Source: Pseudomonadota bacterium
GTDB lineage: Bacteria; Pseudomonadota; Alphaproteobacteria; Rhizobiales; Rhizobiaceae
NCBI GenBank assembly: GCA_023433855.1
Contig: JAEYTV010000106.1
Location: 1 to 20,702 of the forward strand
DNA: 20,702 nucleotides
Direction of reading: 5' to 3'
Part shown: in pieces, positions 8,048-15,602 of the stretch
How the letters are laid out: the number at the start of each line of letters is the position of its first letter
How positions within the stretch are numbered: the stretch's first letter is position 1
Made by a program: the position numbers and the translations under genes
Notes under the pieces: generated by a model
Told to the model about the DNA's origin: nothing
Database searches by the model: none
Seen by the model: only the letters and a program-made list of their open reading frames with translations

Positions 8048-9163
8048 TCAGGCTGACACGCGTTCAAGCATTACATTCGTTCGCTGTTGGCCCGCCGGCA
8101 GTTCCTCAAGGAGGGCTGCAAGTTCGCGGGCGCGCGCGAGACCGGTATGACCGTCCAAGACCCGTTCCCGCGCGGCGCGGGCGAGCAATCCTCGACCCGC
8201 CTCGTCGATGTCCGTCAGCGTGCGGACGACATCGTCTGTCCGATGCGCAATGATCAATGCCTCACCGTGCGGCAGCAAATCATCCAAACCACGCCAGAAA
8301 TCGCTGATGATTGCGGTGCCACAGGCTGCTGCCTCGAACAGGCGGACGCTGGGAGACCAGCCGGCCGCGATCATGTCTGCGCGGGTTACGTTGAGCGTGA
8401 ACCGCTGACGTGTGTAGAAGCTTGGATGATCAGCCGGGGGCAGGTGCTCGATCCGCTCGACATTTTCCGGCCAGTCGATCTCCGCAGGATATTGAGGGCC
8501 GGCCACCACGAACCGCAGATGGGGGAGCCGTCGGGCAGGCTCGATCAGCAGCCGATCCAAGGTCGGCTGCCGGTCTGCGCTGTATGTCCCAAGATAGCCG
8601 AGATCCCACCGGAAAGCTTCTCCGGTGTTGCCGTACCGATCGGCATCGACCGAGCAATACAGGGGCAAGGCTCTGCGGGCACCGTATTGCCTTTCCAGCC
8701 GGGACAGTACTTCTCCCCCGGAGAACGAGAAATAGGCATCGAAGACAGGGATCTGCGAGCGCCGGAGATATTCCTCGTCGTCCTGTTCGAGCCTGGCAAG
8801 CGTCACGGGGGTGTCGATGTCGTAGAAGCAGATCCGCCTGCAGGCCAGCTCCGCGAGTTCGTCGATTACCTTCACACCGTCCGGGACGTAGGAGCCGACG
8901 ATAACCGCATCGGCCGACCTGAGGCGGGCCGCATAGTCTTCGATCACGCGGGTGACGTCCGAATAGTATGTGAGTTCACAAAAGTCCGGATCGGGTAAAT
9001 CGCGCTGGCTGGCGTACCAGGGGACGTCCCGTTCGAGGAAGAGGACGCGGTGGCCTTCTGCGTGAAGTCCCCGGATCAGCGAGCGGAAGGTCGTTGCATG
9101 GCCGTTGCCCCAAGAGGAGGAGAGTGACAGGCCGAAGATGACGATATCGAGTGGCCTCGTCAT
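8048..9163 (-). CDS. CgeB-type glycosyltransferase (paralogue 1)
   Basis: This is a 371-residue, soluble, GT-B-fold glycosyltransferase of the CgeB (spore-maturation-like) group. The N-terminal domain begins IVIFGLSLSSSWGNGHATTFRSLIRGL and has the HRVLFLERD strand end. The C-terminal nucleotide-sugar half carries SVRLFEAAACGTAIISDFW followed by LLPHGEALI, the usual FEA...G...S/T..W signature. It shares these blocks with the next two genes upstream in the operon, pointing to tandem duplication. Its start overlaps the previous stop by the four bases ATGA, and it ends 10 bases before the next gene. Donor and acceptor are unknown. No membrane segment is seen, so it should act in the cytosol. Confidence 0.88.
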   Translation of the reverse strand: MTRPLDIVIFGLSLSSSWGNGHATTFRSLIRGLHAEGHRVLFLERDVPWYASQRDLPDPDFCELTYYSDVTRVIEDYAARLRSADAVIVGSYVPDGVKVIDELAELACRRICFYDIDTPVTLARLEQDDEEYLRRSQIPVFDAYFSFSGGEVLSRLERQYGARRALPLYCSVDADRYGNTGEAFRWDLGYLGTYSADRQPTLDRLLIEPARRLPHLRFVVAGPQYPAEIDWPENVERIEHLPPADHPSFYTRQRFTLNVTRADMIAAGWSPSVRLFEAAACGTAIISDFWRGLDDLLPHGEALIIAHRTDDVVRTLTDIDEAGRGLLARAARERVLDGHTGLARARELAALLEELPAGQQRTNVMLERVSA

Positions 9164-10251
9164 TCCGCCGCCTCCATGCGTTCGGAAGCATGAGAGCGGA
9201 AGATGCGGTCAACCTTTTCTGCCCGCTGCGCATAGGTATGTTCGGCCAGAACCCTAGCAAGAGCTTGCTGCCCGATGCGACCGGCCCGTTCCGGCGTCAG
9301 CCCGGCAAGGATGTCCACCACATCTTTTCCGTCGCGCGCGACAAGCACTTCCTCGTCCGGTTTCAGGAAGAGTTCGATTCCTTCCCAGTAGTCGGTGATC
9401 AGGCATGCACCGGCTCCGGCCGCTTCGAAGACGCGGGTTGCCGGGGAGAAGCCGTTCTCCGCCATGCTTTCGCGGGAGATATTGAGAACCGCCTTGGGCG
9501 TGATGTTGAAGGCGTTGTGATCGCGTGTGGAGACATGCCCTATGTAGTTCACGTTCTCTGTCACCGGTTTGTCCTGCCACCCGGATCCGCCCAGAAGGAA
9601 GGTCTGTTCCGGAAGGCGGCCAGCGGGGTCCAGGAAGAATTGTTCGACGCGCGCCTCACGGTCGGGAAGGCGGTTACCAAGAAATCCGAGATCGGCTGCG
9701 AAACGTTCGTTCCGCTGCACAGGATGGTGGGTGTCCGGGTCAAGGGCGTTGTAGATCGGGATGCATCGCGCAGCCCCCATGGCACGATATGCCTGTACGA
9801 CGGGCTCGCCGCCGCCGTAGGTCATCACCATATCGAGTTCTGCAAGCGCGAGCCGAAGCGGGTGGTCCGGCGCGGCGCGAAGCTCTGCAAGCGTGGCGGG
9901 AGCGTCCACGTCCCAGAAAATCCTGAGCGCGCCGGTCCTCGCGGAGCGAAGGACTTCCGACAGGAGAAGATCATCCTGAAATCCGACACCACTCGCCTTG
10001 ACGACGATGTCGGCTTCCCCCGCCTGAGCTGCAACCTTCTTGACGGCATCCACAGTACCTTCATAAACCACGACCTTGCACCACTCGGGCGGATCGATGT
10101 CCCGGTTCTTCTGGCGGTCGTAGACATCCGGTTCGTAGAAGGTGATGTCATAACCCTTGCCGGCCAAGGCCTTGATAAGGCCGCGATAGTAGGTGGCGGC
10201 GCCGTTCCAATACGCAGACACAAGGCTTGAGCCGTAAAATGCGATCTTCAT
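9160..10251 (-). CDS. CgeB-type glycosyltransferase (paralogue 2)
   Basis: This is a 363-residue GT-B glycosyltransferase related to both neighbouring CgeB-type genes. The N-terminal block IAFYGSSLVSAYWNGAATYYRGLIKAL and the ending DITFYEPD match the same region of the paralogues. The C-terminal signature is ATRVFEAAGAGACLITDYWEGIELFLKPDEEVL. The segment MTYGGGEPVVQAYRAMGA parallels SFSGGEVLSRLERQYGA in paralogue 1, so paralogues 1 and 2 look closer to each other than to paralogue 3. Both ends overlap neighbouring genes by four bases (ATGA), showing translational coupling. It probably adds one sugar in a fixed order within the product, but the linkage cannot be deduced. Confidence 0.88.
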   Translation of the reverse strand: MKIAFYGSSLVSAYWNGAATYYRGLIKALAGKGYDITFYEPDVYDRQKNRDIDPPEWCKVVVYEGTVDAVKKVAAQAGEADIVVKASGVGFQDDLLLSEVLRSARTGALRIFWDVDAPATLAELRAAPDHPLRLALAELDMVMTYGGGEPVVQAYRAMGAARCIPIYNALDPDTHHPVQRNERFAADLGFLGNRLPDREARVEQFFLDPAGRLPEQTFLLGGSGWQDKPVTENVNYIGHVSTRDHNAFNITPKAVLNISRESMAENGFSPATRVFEAAGAGACLITDYWEGIELFLKPDEEVLVARDGKDVVDILAGLTPERAGRIGQQALARVLAEHTYAQRAEKVDRIFRSHASERMEAAE

Positions 10252-11384
10252 GCGGCGACCTCCTTGGCCTCAAGTTTCCCGGTCACGCGGGCGGTGCCGC
10301 AATCGGCAAGAATGGACAGCAGTTCGTCCACGCGGTGCCTGCAGGTATGTCGGGCGCAGATGGTCTGCATTCCCGACTGGACAAGCTGCGCCGCAAGTCC
10401 CCGTTCTGAAAGAACCTGCGTCAGCAGGTCCTTCATCTCGGCGCCATCGTGCGCGATCAGATAGTCTTCGCCCGGCCGGAAAAGGCCTTCGGCGTCGTCC
10501 CAGGGGGCCGATATCAAGGGTATGCCGCAGGCGAGTGCCTCGAACACGCGGATGGTCGGTATGCCGGGCAGGTGCTGTACATAAGGTCGGCGCGGGATAT
10601 GGACCGTCACCCGGTGGCCGGCAAACGCAAGAGGCACTTCGGCATTGGCGATCCAGCCACCATAGGAGATACCCGCAAGTTTCAGGGCGTCCAGGGCGGC
10701 TTTGGGATATCGGACCCCCCTGACCGTCGCTTGGAGGCCAAGTTCGCTTGCCGGCCCGACGAGGTACTCCATGATCTCCGCAGAACGCTCGTCATCACCC
10801 CAGTTGCCGATCCAAATGAGATCCCCGGACTTCTCGATCTCGGGCCGCGGACGGAAGAGCGTCTCGTCTGCCGCCTCATGCCAGGTGAACACTTTTCGGC
10901 CCCATCCTGCGCGGAGATAGCGGTCGCGCAATGTTTCGCCGAATGCAAGAATACTGTCGTAATTCTCGAGGTTCAGTCGGGAGATGTCGCCTTCCGAAGA
11001 GACTGCACGATGGTGTGTGTCATGGAATAGAAGCGTGAAGCTGCCGCCGCGCGCCCGCGCTCGCCCGACACGCTCGACCAGAGCAGGATCTGTCCATTCG
11101 TGCACGATCACCACGTCCGCGTCATCGACGGCAGCCTCATGATCGAAGTCCTTGGCGTAGATCTTCGACACCAGCTCTGGGAAAGCCTCACGGAACTTTT
11201 CAAGGGCGACCGGTCCTTGGTCCCGGATGAGGTTCGTGCGGCTCCACGCACCGTCCGGCTCCAGAGCCACTGCCTCATGGCCGCGCCTCACGAGGTCCCG
11301 CATCACGCCGCGCAGAAAATGGGCGTTGCCGTGGTTCCAGTCGGACATCAGGGAATGAGTATAGAACAGAAATTTCATGGTCAC
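10248..11384 (-). CDS. CgeB-type glycosyltransferase (paralogue 3)
   Basis: This is a 378-residue GT-B glycosyltransferase and the first of the three CgeB-type genes to be translated. The N-terminal block is FLFYTHSLMSDWNHGNAHFLRGVMRDL with HEAVALEPD. The C-terminal signature is TIRVFEALACGIPLISAPWDDAEGLFRPGEDYL. It is the most divergent of the three: the mid-protein reads ILAFGETLRDRYLRAGW instead of the GGE form of the others. The start ATG at 11384 overlaps the stop of the GT4 gene by four bases; a second Met two codons later is possible. No signal peptide or membrane segment is visible. Confidence 0.87.
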   Translation of the reverse strand: MTMKFLFYTHSLMSDWNHGNAHFLRGVMRDLVRRGHEAVALEPDGAWSRTNLIRDQGPVALEKFREAFPELVSKIYAKDFDHEAAVDDADVVIVHEWTDPALVERVGRARARGGSFTLLFHDTHHRAVSSEGDISRLNLENYDSILAFGETLRDRYLRAGWGRKVFTWHEAADETLFRPRPEIEKSGDLIWIGNWGDDERSAEIMEYLVGPASELGLQATVRGVRYPKAALDALKLAGISYGGWIANAEVPLAFAGHRVTVHIPRRPYVQHLPGIPTIRVFEALACGIPLISAPWDDAEGLFRPGEDYLIAHDGAEMKDLLTQVLSERGLAAQLVQSGMQTICARHTCRHRVDELLSILADCGTARVTGKLEAKEVAA

Positions 11385-12490
11385 TCCGCTGCGGGCAGGG
11401 TGTAGCGATGATGAAGAAGGCAGGAGTAGATACGATTGACAGCTTCAGCCTGCGCTTCGATCGTGAAGGCGCTTGATCTCTCGTAAGCCTTCACGGCAAG
11501 GGCTGCACGGCGGTCGGGATCGGCTGCCAGCCGGTTTACGGCTTCGGCGAGGGCTTGCGGCTCGCCGGGATCGGCAAACAGCGCTGCGCCCTCCCAGAGT
11601 TCGCGATAGGTTGGGATATCGGATAGGACGAGTGCCGCTCCTGCTCTGGCGGCCTCCAGCGGAGCAAGGCCGAAGGGTTCGTAAACCGACGGAGAGACCA
11701 CGATGGCTGCCTGGCGCATAAGCACCATCGCTCTACGATGGCTGAGTTCACCCCGGTGCTCCGCATTCCGCAACTCAAGATATTGTCCATTCGGCCCGCG
11801 GTTCGCACCGGCCATCACCACCGGCCAGTTGCTCATCGATGCAGCCGCATCCAGCGCCGCACCATTCTTGCCGTCGTCCCACCAACGTCCTGCCGCAAAT
11901 ACGAACGGCCGCTTCGGGCCACCCATGTTCTCGATATCGCTGCCGTTGCGGACGACCTTCAACGAGGCGATCCTGCCATAGGCCTGCTCCATCATCGCGG
12001 CGTGGCTCTGGCTTGGCGCCAGAACGACATCGGCGCGATCAAAGCCCTGCCGGTTGAGGCGGAATTGCCATTGCCATTCGGCAGGAACGGAGGTCCCCCT
12101 GACCGCCTCGAACCATGTGACCACACAGGAATGGGCCATAACCACCACGGGCACGGGGACGTCCAGCCCGGCAGCCTGAGAAGGCAGGTTGAGATGCAGG
12201 AGATTGGCTTGCGTCTGCTTGGCGAGGTTGGAGATAAGGTGCGGCACCTGTCGAAGCTGACCTTCTCCCCCTGCTGTCCAATCGAGCGGGGCGTCGAACC
12301 AGTGGAGTTCGCCCAACGCTGCGGCTTCCGCTGCCTGTTCCGATGAGGGCGGAGGACCGAACCCTGCAAAGCAGGTGCTCACGCCGCGGCGCTTCAGACC
12401 GCGCGCCAGGTCCATGGCGTAGCGCCATACACCACCGACCGCATCGAGCGCTGCCAGTACCTTGGTACCGCCACTCATAGCGCCGGTCAT
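11381..12490 (-). CDS. GT4-type glycosyltransferase
   Basis: This 369-residue retaining-type glycosyltransferase has the GT-B fold. An N-terminal acceptor-domain motif, DAVGGVWRYAMDLARGL (about 16-32), is followed by a VVMAHSCVVTW segment and LAPSQSH. The donor-binding half contains VSPSVYEPFGLAPLEAARAG, the classical EX7E motif of family GT4, and LVLSDIPTYRELWEGAALFADP. It differs from the three following genes, which are CgeB-type, so it probably makes another linkage. The ATG at 12490 overlaps the preceding epimerase stop by four bases; an internal Met at residue 5 is an alternative start. The sugar donor cannot be named from the sequence. Confidence 0.9.
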   Translation of the reverse strand: MTGAMSGGTKVLAALDAVGGVWRYAMDLARGLKRRGVSTCFAGFGPPPSSEQAAEAAALGELHWFDAPLDWTAGGEGQLRQVPHLISNLAKQTQANLLHLNLPSQAAGLDVPVPVVVMAHSCVVTWFEAVRGTSVPAEWQWQFRLNRQGFDRADVVLAPSQSHAAMMEQAYGRIASLKVVRNGSDIENMGGPKRPFVFAAGRWWDDGKNGAALDAAASMSNWPVVMAGANRGPNGQYLELRNAEHRGELSHRRAMVLMRQAAIVVSPSVYEPFGLAPLEAARAGAALVLSDIPTYRELWEGAALFADPGEPQALAEAVNRLAADPDRRAALAVKAYERSSAFTIEAQAEAVNRIYSCLLHHRYTLPAAE

Positions 12491-13653
12491 GCGGAGGCCT
12501 TCCGTTTCTGCGGCAGAACGGCGTCGCCCGCAAAACGGTTCTCAGCGAGCCACTCGGCGAGATGCCTCAACCCGCTGCGCCAGCGAATTCGCGATTGCCA
12601 GCCCAGCCTCTTCTGGAGTTTCTGCGTATCGGCGACGAAGAACAACTGATCTCCCGCGCGCCAGTCGCCGAAGGAAGTCTTCAGCGGACGACCCGTGATG
12701 CTCTCGATTTCCCTGAGGACCTCGAGCAGACTCACGGAGTTGCCCGAACCGCCGCCAAGATTGAAGACGTCACTCCTGACTTCGCCAATCTGCGCGTGCA
12801 CGGCTCGGTATGCAGCAACCGCATCCTCCACGTGCAGAATGTCGCGCACCTGCTTGCCGTCACCATAGATGGACACCGGCTCGTCCTGGAGTGCCTTTAT
12901 CAGGAAATGCGCTACCCATCCCTGGTCTTCGGTGCCGAACTGACGGGGGCCATAGATGCAGCTCATGCGCAGAACCGCAGTCGGAATGCCGTAGGAATTG
13001 GCGTAGTCGAGCACGTACTGGTCCGCTACTCCTTTGGAGCACCCGTAGGGAGTGCAGAACTGCAGCGGACGATCTTCACCAATTCCAGATGCTCGGATAC
13101 GATCACTCGCCGGGACATAGCGGTCCTCCAGCTCCAGCATCTCGATGTCTTCGAGCGCGCCATAAACCTTGTTGGTGCTGGCAAAAATGACCGGAGCCCG
13201 TCGTCCGGCCTTGCGGACCGCTTCCAGCACGTTGATGGTGCCCCTCGCATTGGCTTCGACGTCACCAAGCGGGGCGGCGAGGCTGGTCGTCACTGCCGTT
13301 TGCGCAGCAAGATGGAAAACGGCTTTGGCGTCGTCGAATGCCGGCTCTATCTCGCCCAGGTTCCGGACGTCGGCAATTGCGGCGTGAACCCTGTGCGGAT
13401 ACCGCTCCTTGAGCCAAGCAAGGTTCTGATCCACTCCGGGCCGGTTGAGATTGTCGAGGATGATGACATCCTCGCCGTCACGAAGATAGCTGTCGGCCAG
13501 GTTTGAGCCGATGAAGCCGCTCCCTCCCGTGATCACGATGGGCGTTGCGCCGTTACGGATATTCGGAGCCGCAACGGCAGATGTCTTGTCCGGGCTGTCC
13601 GAGCGGCCTTGTGTCATTGCCTCGCCAGGCGTCGAAGAGCCGGGACCGGTCAT
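12487..13653 (-). CDS. NAD-dependent epimerase/dehydratase, CDP-paratose 2-epimerase-like
   Basis: This 388-residue extended short-chain dehydrogenase has the NAD motif GGSGFIG (43-49), HLAAQTAV, STNKVYG and the catalytic YGCSK (Y203, K207) followed by GVADQYVLDYA. The STNKVYG and YGCSKGxADQY blocks are what I associate with the CDP-paratose/tyvelose 2-epimerase branch. The true substrate may be another nucleotide sugar. The start at 13653 is chosen because its ATGA overlaps the stop of the upstream epimerase. About 37 residues precede the Rossmann fold, longer than usual, and ATG at residue 13 is an alternative. It ends in a basic KRKASA tail and overlaps the GT4 gene by four bases. Confidence 0.87.
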   Translation of the reverse strand: MTGPGSSTPGEAMTQGRSDSPDKTSAVAAPNIRNGATPIVITGGSGFIGSNLADSYLRDGEDVIILDNLNRPGVDQNLAWLKERYPHRVHAAIADVRNLGEIEPAFDDAKAVFHLAAQTAVTTSLAAPLGDVEANARGTINVLEAVRKAGRRAPVIFASTNKVYGALEDIEMLELEDRYVPASDRIRASGIGEDRPLQFCTPYGCSKGVADQYVLDYANSYGIPTAVLRMSCIYGPRQFGTEDQGWVAHFLIKALQDEPVSIYGDGKQVRDILHVEDAVAAYRAVHAQIGEVRSDVFNLGGGSGNSVSLLEVLREIESITGRPLKTSFGDWRAGDQLFFVADTQKLQKRLGWQSRIRWRSGLRHLAEWLAENRFAGDAVLPQKRKASA

Positions 13654-14756
13654 GACACCAGTCCTCGTTCCTCCAACTGCCGTTTCATCTCCGCACCGCG
13701 GTCGATCGCGCCGGTATTGCGAACCCACTCAGCGAACGGCGCAAGGGAGGTCTCGAGCCGGTGCTGGGGTTCAAAGCCTAGAAGTTCGCGAGCCTTCGAT
13801 ATGTCCGCAAAACAATTGCGGATGTCACCCGATCGGGCCTTGTTGAGGATATCGGGTGCGATGTGAGGAACGCCCATGGCCTCGGCAAGCAGGTTTGCCA
13901 CCTCGGCGACCGTATAGGCCTGCCCGCTGCCGATATTGATCACGTGCCCAGACGCCGCAGGCTTTTCGAACGCCAGGCGGAAAGCGCGGGCCACGTCGCG
14001 GACATGGACGAAGTCGCGCCGCTGCTGGCCATCCTCGAAGATCATCGGAGGCTGGTTGTTGGCAAGGCGAGAGGCAAAGTTGGCAAGAACGCCGGTATAC
14101 GGATTGGAGAGTGCCTGGCCTGCCCCGAACACGTTGAAAAGCCGCAGTGCGACGGCATCGACGCCGTAGGCTTCTCCGAAGATCAGCACCTGCTTTTCCT
14201 GCGCATATTTGGTGAGAGCGTATATGGAGGCGAGGTCCACCGGCTTCTCTTCGTCTGTTGCGATCGGCGCAAGATCCTCGCTGTTTGAGCCGATCGGGTT
14301 CCACAGACCGGCTTTGACCCGGTCCGCTTTCCGCCGCACGAGGCCGAGCTGTTCGCCTGCCGATGTCTGGTATCGTCCCTCGCCATAGACGCTCATGGAA
14401 GACGCGACCACAATCCGCTTGATCGGCTTGCCGATCATGGCTTCGAGCAGCACGGCGGTTCCAAGATCATTGCCGCCGACATAGCGCGCGATTTCATACA
14501 TCGATTGGCCGACGCCGACTTCAGCTGCCAAATGGATGACGCCATCAATGCCCTCAAGCGCAGCCTCGACAATCGCCTTTTCCCTGACGTCGCCACGCAC
14601 GACCTCGGCAGCGTCAGGTACAGAGGCTTCTGCATCGGCAAGGACCAGATCGATAAGGGCGTCCAGTATGCGCACCCCGTACCCTGCGCCGATCAGTTCT
14701 TCCGTGACGTGGCGACCGATAAAACCGCAACCACCGGTAACAAGAATCTTTGTCAT
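13650..14756 (-). CDS. NAD-dependent epimerase, dTDP-L-rhamnose 4-epimerase-like
   Basis: This 368-residue extended short-chain dehydrogenase is the first gene of the glycan operon. The NAD motif is GGCGFIG (8-14), followed by HLAAEVGVGQS, SSMSVYGEG and the catalytic YALTK (Y179, K183). A long insert of ~45 residues between SVYG and YALTK (RYQTSAGEQ...GLWNPIGSNSEDLAPIATDEEKP) and the later NPYTGV segment resemble dTDP-L-rhamnose 4-epimerases, which is the reason for the call. The start at 14756 is supported by AAGGA six bases upstream; longer frames to 14918 would run through the promoter. An exact general-stress promoter lies at 14801-14825. A UDP-galactose-type epimerase is the alternative. 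Confidence 0.87.
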   Translation of the reverse strand: MTKILVTGGCGFIGRHVTEELIGAGYGVRILDALIDLVLADAEASVPDAAEVVRGDVREKAIVEAALEGIDGVIHLAAEVGVGQSMYEIARYVGGNDLGTAVLLEAMIGKPIKRIVVASSMSVYGEGRYQTSAGEQLGLVRRKADRVKAGLWNPIGSNSEDLAPIATDEEKPVDLASIYALTKYAQEKQVLIFGEAYGVDAVALRLFNVFGAGQALSNPYTGVLANFASRLANNQPPMIFEDGQQRRDFVHVRDVARAFRLAFEKPAASGHVINIGSGQAYTVAEVANLLAEAMGVPHIAPDILNKARSGDIRNCFADISKARELLGFEPQHRLETSLAPFAEWVRNTGAIDRGAEMKRQLEERGLVS

Positions 14757-14800
14757 TGAGGTCCTTGAGAGTGAAGAGTACGAGTTGGTGATGGTCATGG

Positions 14801-14825
14801 AACGGACCGAAGGAACAAAAGTTCC
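14801..14825 (-). promoter_or_regulatory. EcfG (RpoE2)-type promoter of the glycan operon
   Basis: Read on the - strand, GGAAC (14825-14821) is followed after exactly 16 bases by CGTT (14804-14801). This is the known consensus of the alphaproteobacterial general stress sigma factor EcfG. The -10 element lies 44 bases before the ATG at 14756, a good distance for a leader with a ribosome site. That sigma factor use is seen only as a motif; expression is inferred. Confidence 0.75.
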
Positions 14826-14826
14826 T
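14811..14826. promoter_or_regulatory. Inverted repeat AGGAAC-N4-GTTCCT
   Basis: AGGAAC (14811-14816) and GTTCCT (14821-14826) form a perfect 6-bp palindrome with an AAAA spacer. It overlaps the -35 element of the - strand EcfG promoter. It also gives the + strand a looser match, GGAAC (14799-14803)-N16-AGTT (14820-14823). It may be a by-product of overlapping promoters rather than a separate operator. Confidence 0.4.
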
Positions 14827-14832
14827 GCAGCA

Positions 14833-14856
14833 ATGACATCTTTGTCATCTATGACA
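14833..14856. promoter_or_regulatory. Candidate operator: three alternating ATGACA half-sites
   Basis: ATGACA (14833-14838), TGTCAT (14843-14848) and ATGACA (14851-14856) alternate in orientation, giving two overlapping palindromes with 4- and 2-base spacers. The array lies midway between two divergent stress promoters. A regulator binding here could control both sides. No regulator gene is in the window. Confidence 0.45.
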
Positions 14857-14874
14857 TCATTGCTCCCCTTTGCC

Positions 14875-14899
14875 GGAACCTGGCGCTCGCACGACCGTT
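14875..14899 (+). promoter_or_regulatory. EcfG (RpoE2)-type promoter of the DUF1003 gene
   Basis: GGAAC (14875-14879), 16 bases, then CGTT (14896-14899) is an exact match to the general stress consensus. It ends 45 bases before the ATG at 14945, mirroring the distance of the opposite promoter to its gene. Confidence 0.75.
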
Positions 14900-14944
14900 C
14901 GTGTCCGATGGTCGGCATATGACGAGTGAGGAACCCGGGAACCT

Positions 14945-15508
14945 ATGGAAAAGAGCTATCCTGGAAGCGCTGGAGCAGAATCCCAGCCGGAAGAAGACAG
15001 CAGTCAAGCCGTGTCCCATGTGCTCGACCGCAACATCGGGGCATTGCTTGAACGCCGTGCGGAGGAGCGGAAGAACCTCAGCCTGCAGGAGCGAGCAGCG
15101 GGCGCCATGACGAAGTTCGCCGGCAGCATGCTCTTCGTCTATATCCATGCCGCCGTCTTCGCGCTTTGGATCGCAATTAACGAAGGGTGGCTGCCTCTGG
15201 TGCGGCCCTGGGATCCGTCCCTCGTCGTTCTCGCCATGGCGGCTTCGGTGGAAGCGATCTTCATCTCCACCTTTGTCCTGATCAGTCAGAACCGTATGGC
15301 CGCCGAAGACGACAAACGGGCGGATCTCAGCCTGCAGATTTCACTGCTCAACGAGCACGAAACAACCAAGGTGATCGCGATGGTGGCGGCCATTGCGGAG
15401 AAACTCGAGATCAGGACCGACGTCGCACCAGGGGAGATCGACGAAATGAAAAAGAATGTCCCTCCCGAGTTGGTCCTGCGGGAGATCGAGCGCCGGAAAG
15501 TCGAATAG
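14945..15508 (+). CDS. DUF1003 family membrane protein
   Basis: This 187-residue protein matches the DUF1003 pattern. The segment VLDRNIGALLERRAEERKNLSLQERAAGAMTKFAGSM (about 26-62) leads into a first membrane helix (about 60-80). A second helix, SLVVLAMAASVEAIFISTFVLIS (about 92-114), is followed by the family's QNRMAAEDDKRADLSLQISLLNEHE block and a helical cytosolic tail. Function of the family is unknown. An EcfG-type promoter 45 bases upstream marks it as a probable general stress gene. The ATG at 14945 has only a weak ribosome site; a GTG at 15012 would keep the whole conserved domain and is an alternative start. Confidence 0.88.
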   Translation: MEKSYPGSAGAESQPEEDSSQAVSHVLDRNIGALLERRAEERKNLSLQERAAGAMTKFAGSMLFVYIHAAVFALWIAINEGWLPLVRPWDPSLVVLAMAASVEAIFISTFVLISQNRMAAEDDKRADLSLQISLLNEHETTKVIAMVAAIAEKLEIRTDVAPGEIDEMKKNVPPELVLREIERRKVE

Positions 15509-15602
15509 CTTTCGCCGTCATCATCTTCTCTTTCGTCCGCCGCGCCTATCTTTGTCATTGAAGAACATGTTGGCAGCACAGCACCCAGCAGAAAGGCGGA
15601 CA

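Noticed and set aside
9151..10230. 359-codon open frame on the + strand
   Set aside because: It is antisense to CgeB-type paralogue 2, with no recognisable domain.
14757..14918. Longer start for the first epimerase of the operon
   Set aside because: It would translate the stress promoter region, while ATG 14756 has a good ribosome site and begins directly at the Rossmann fold.
15495..15519. GGAAA-N16-CGTC as a stress promoter for the zinc dehydrogenase
   Set aside because: It differs from GGAAC-N16-CGTT at two key positions and overlaps the end of the DUF1003 gene; too weak to annotate.
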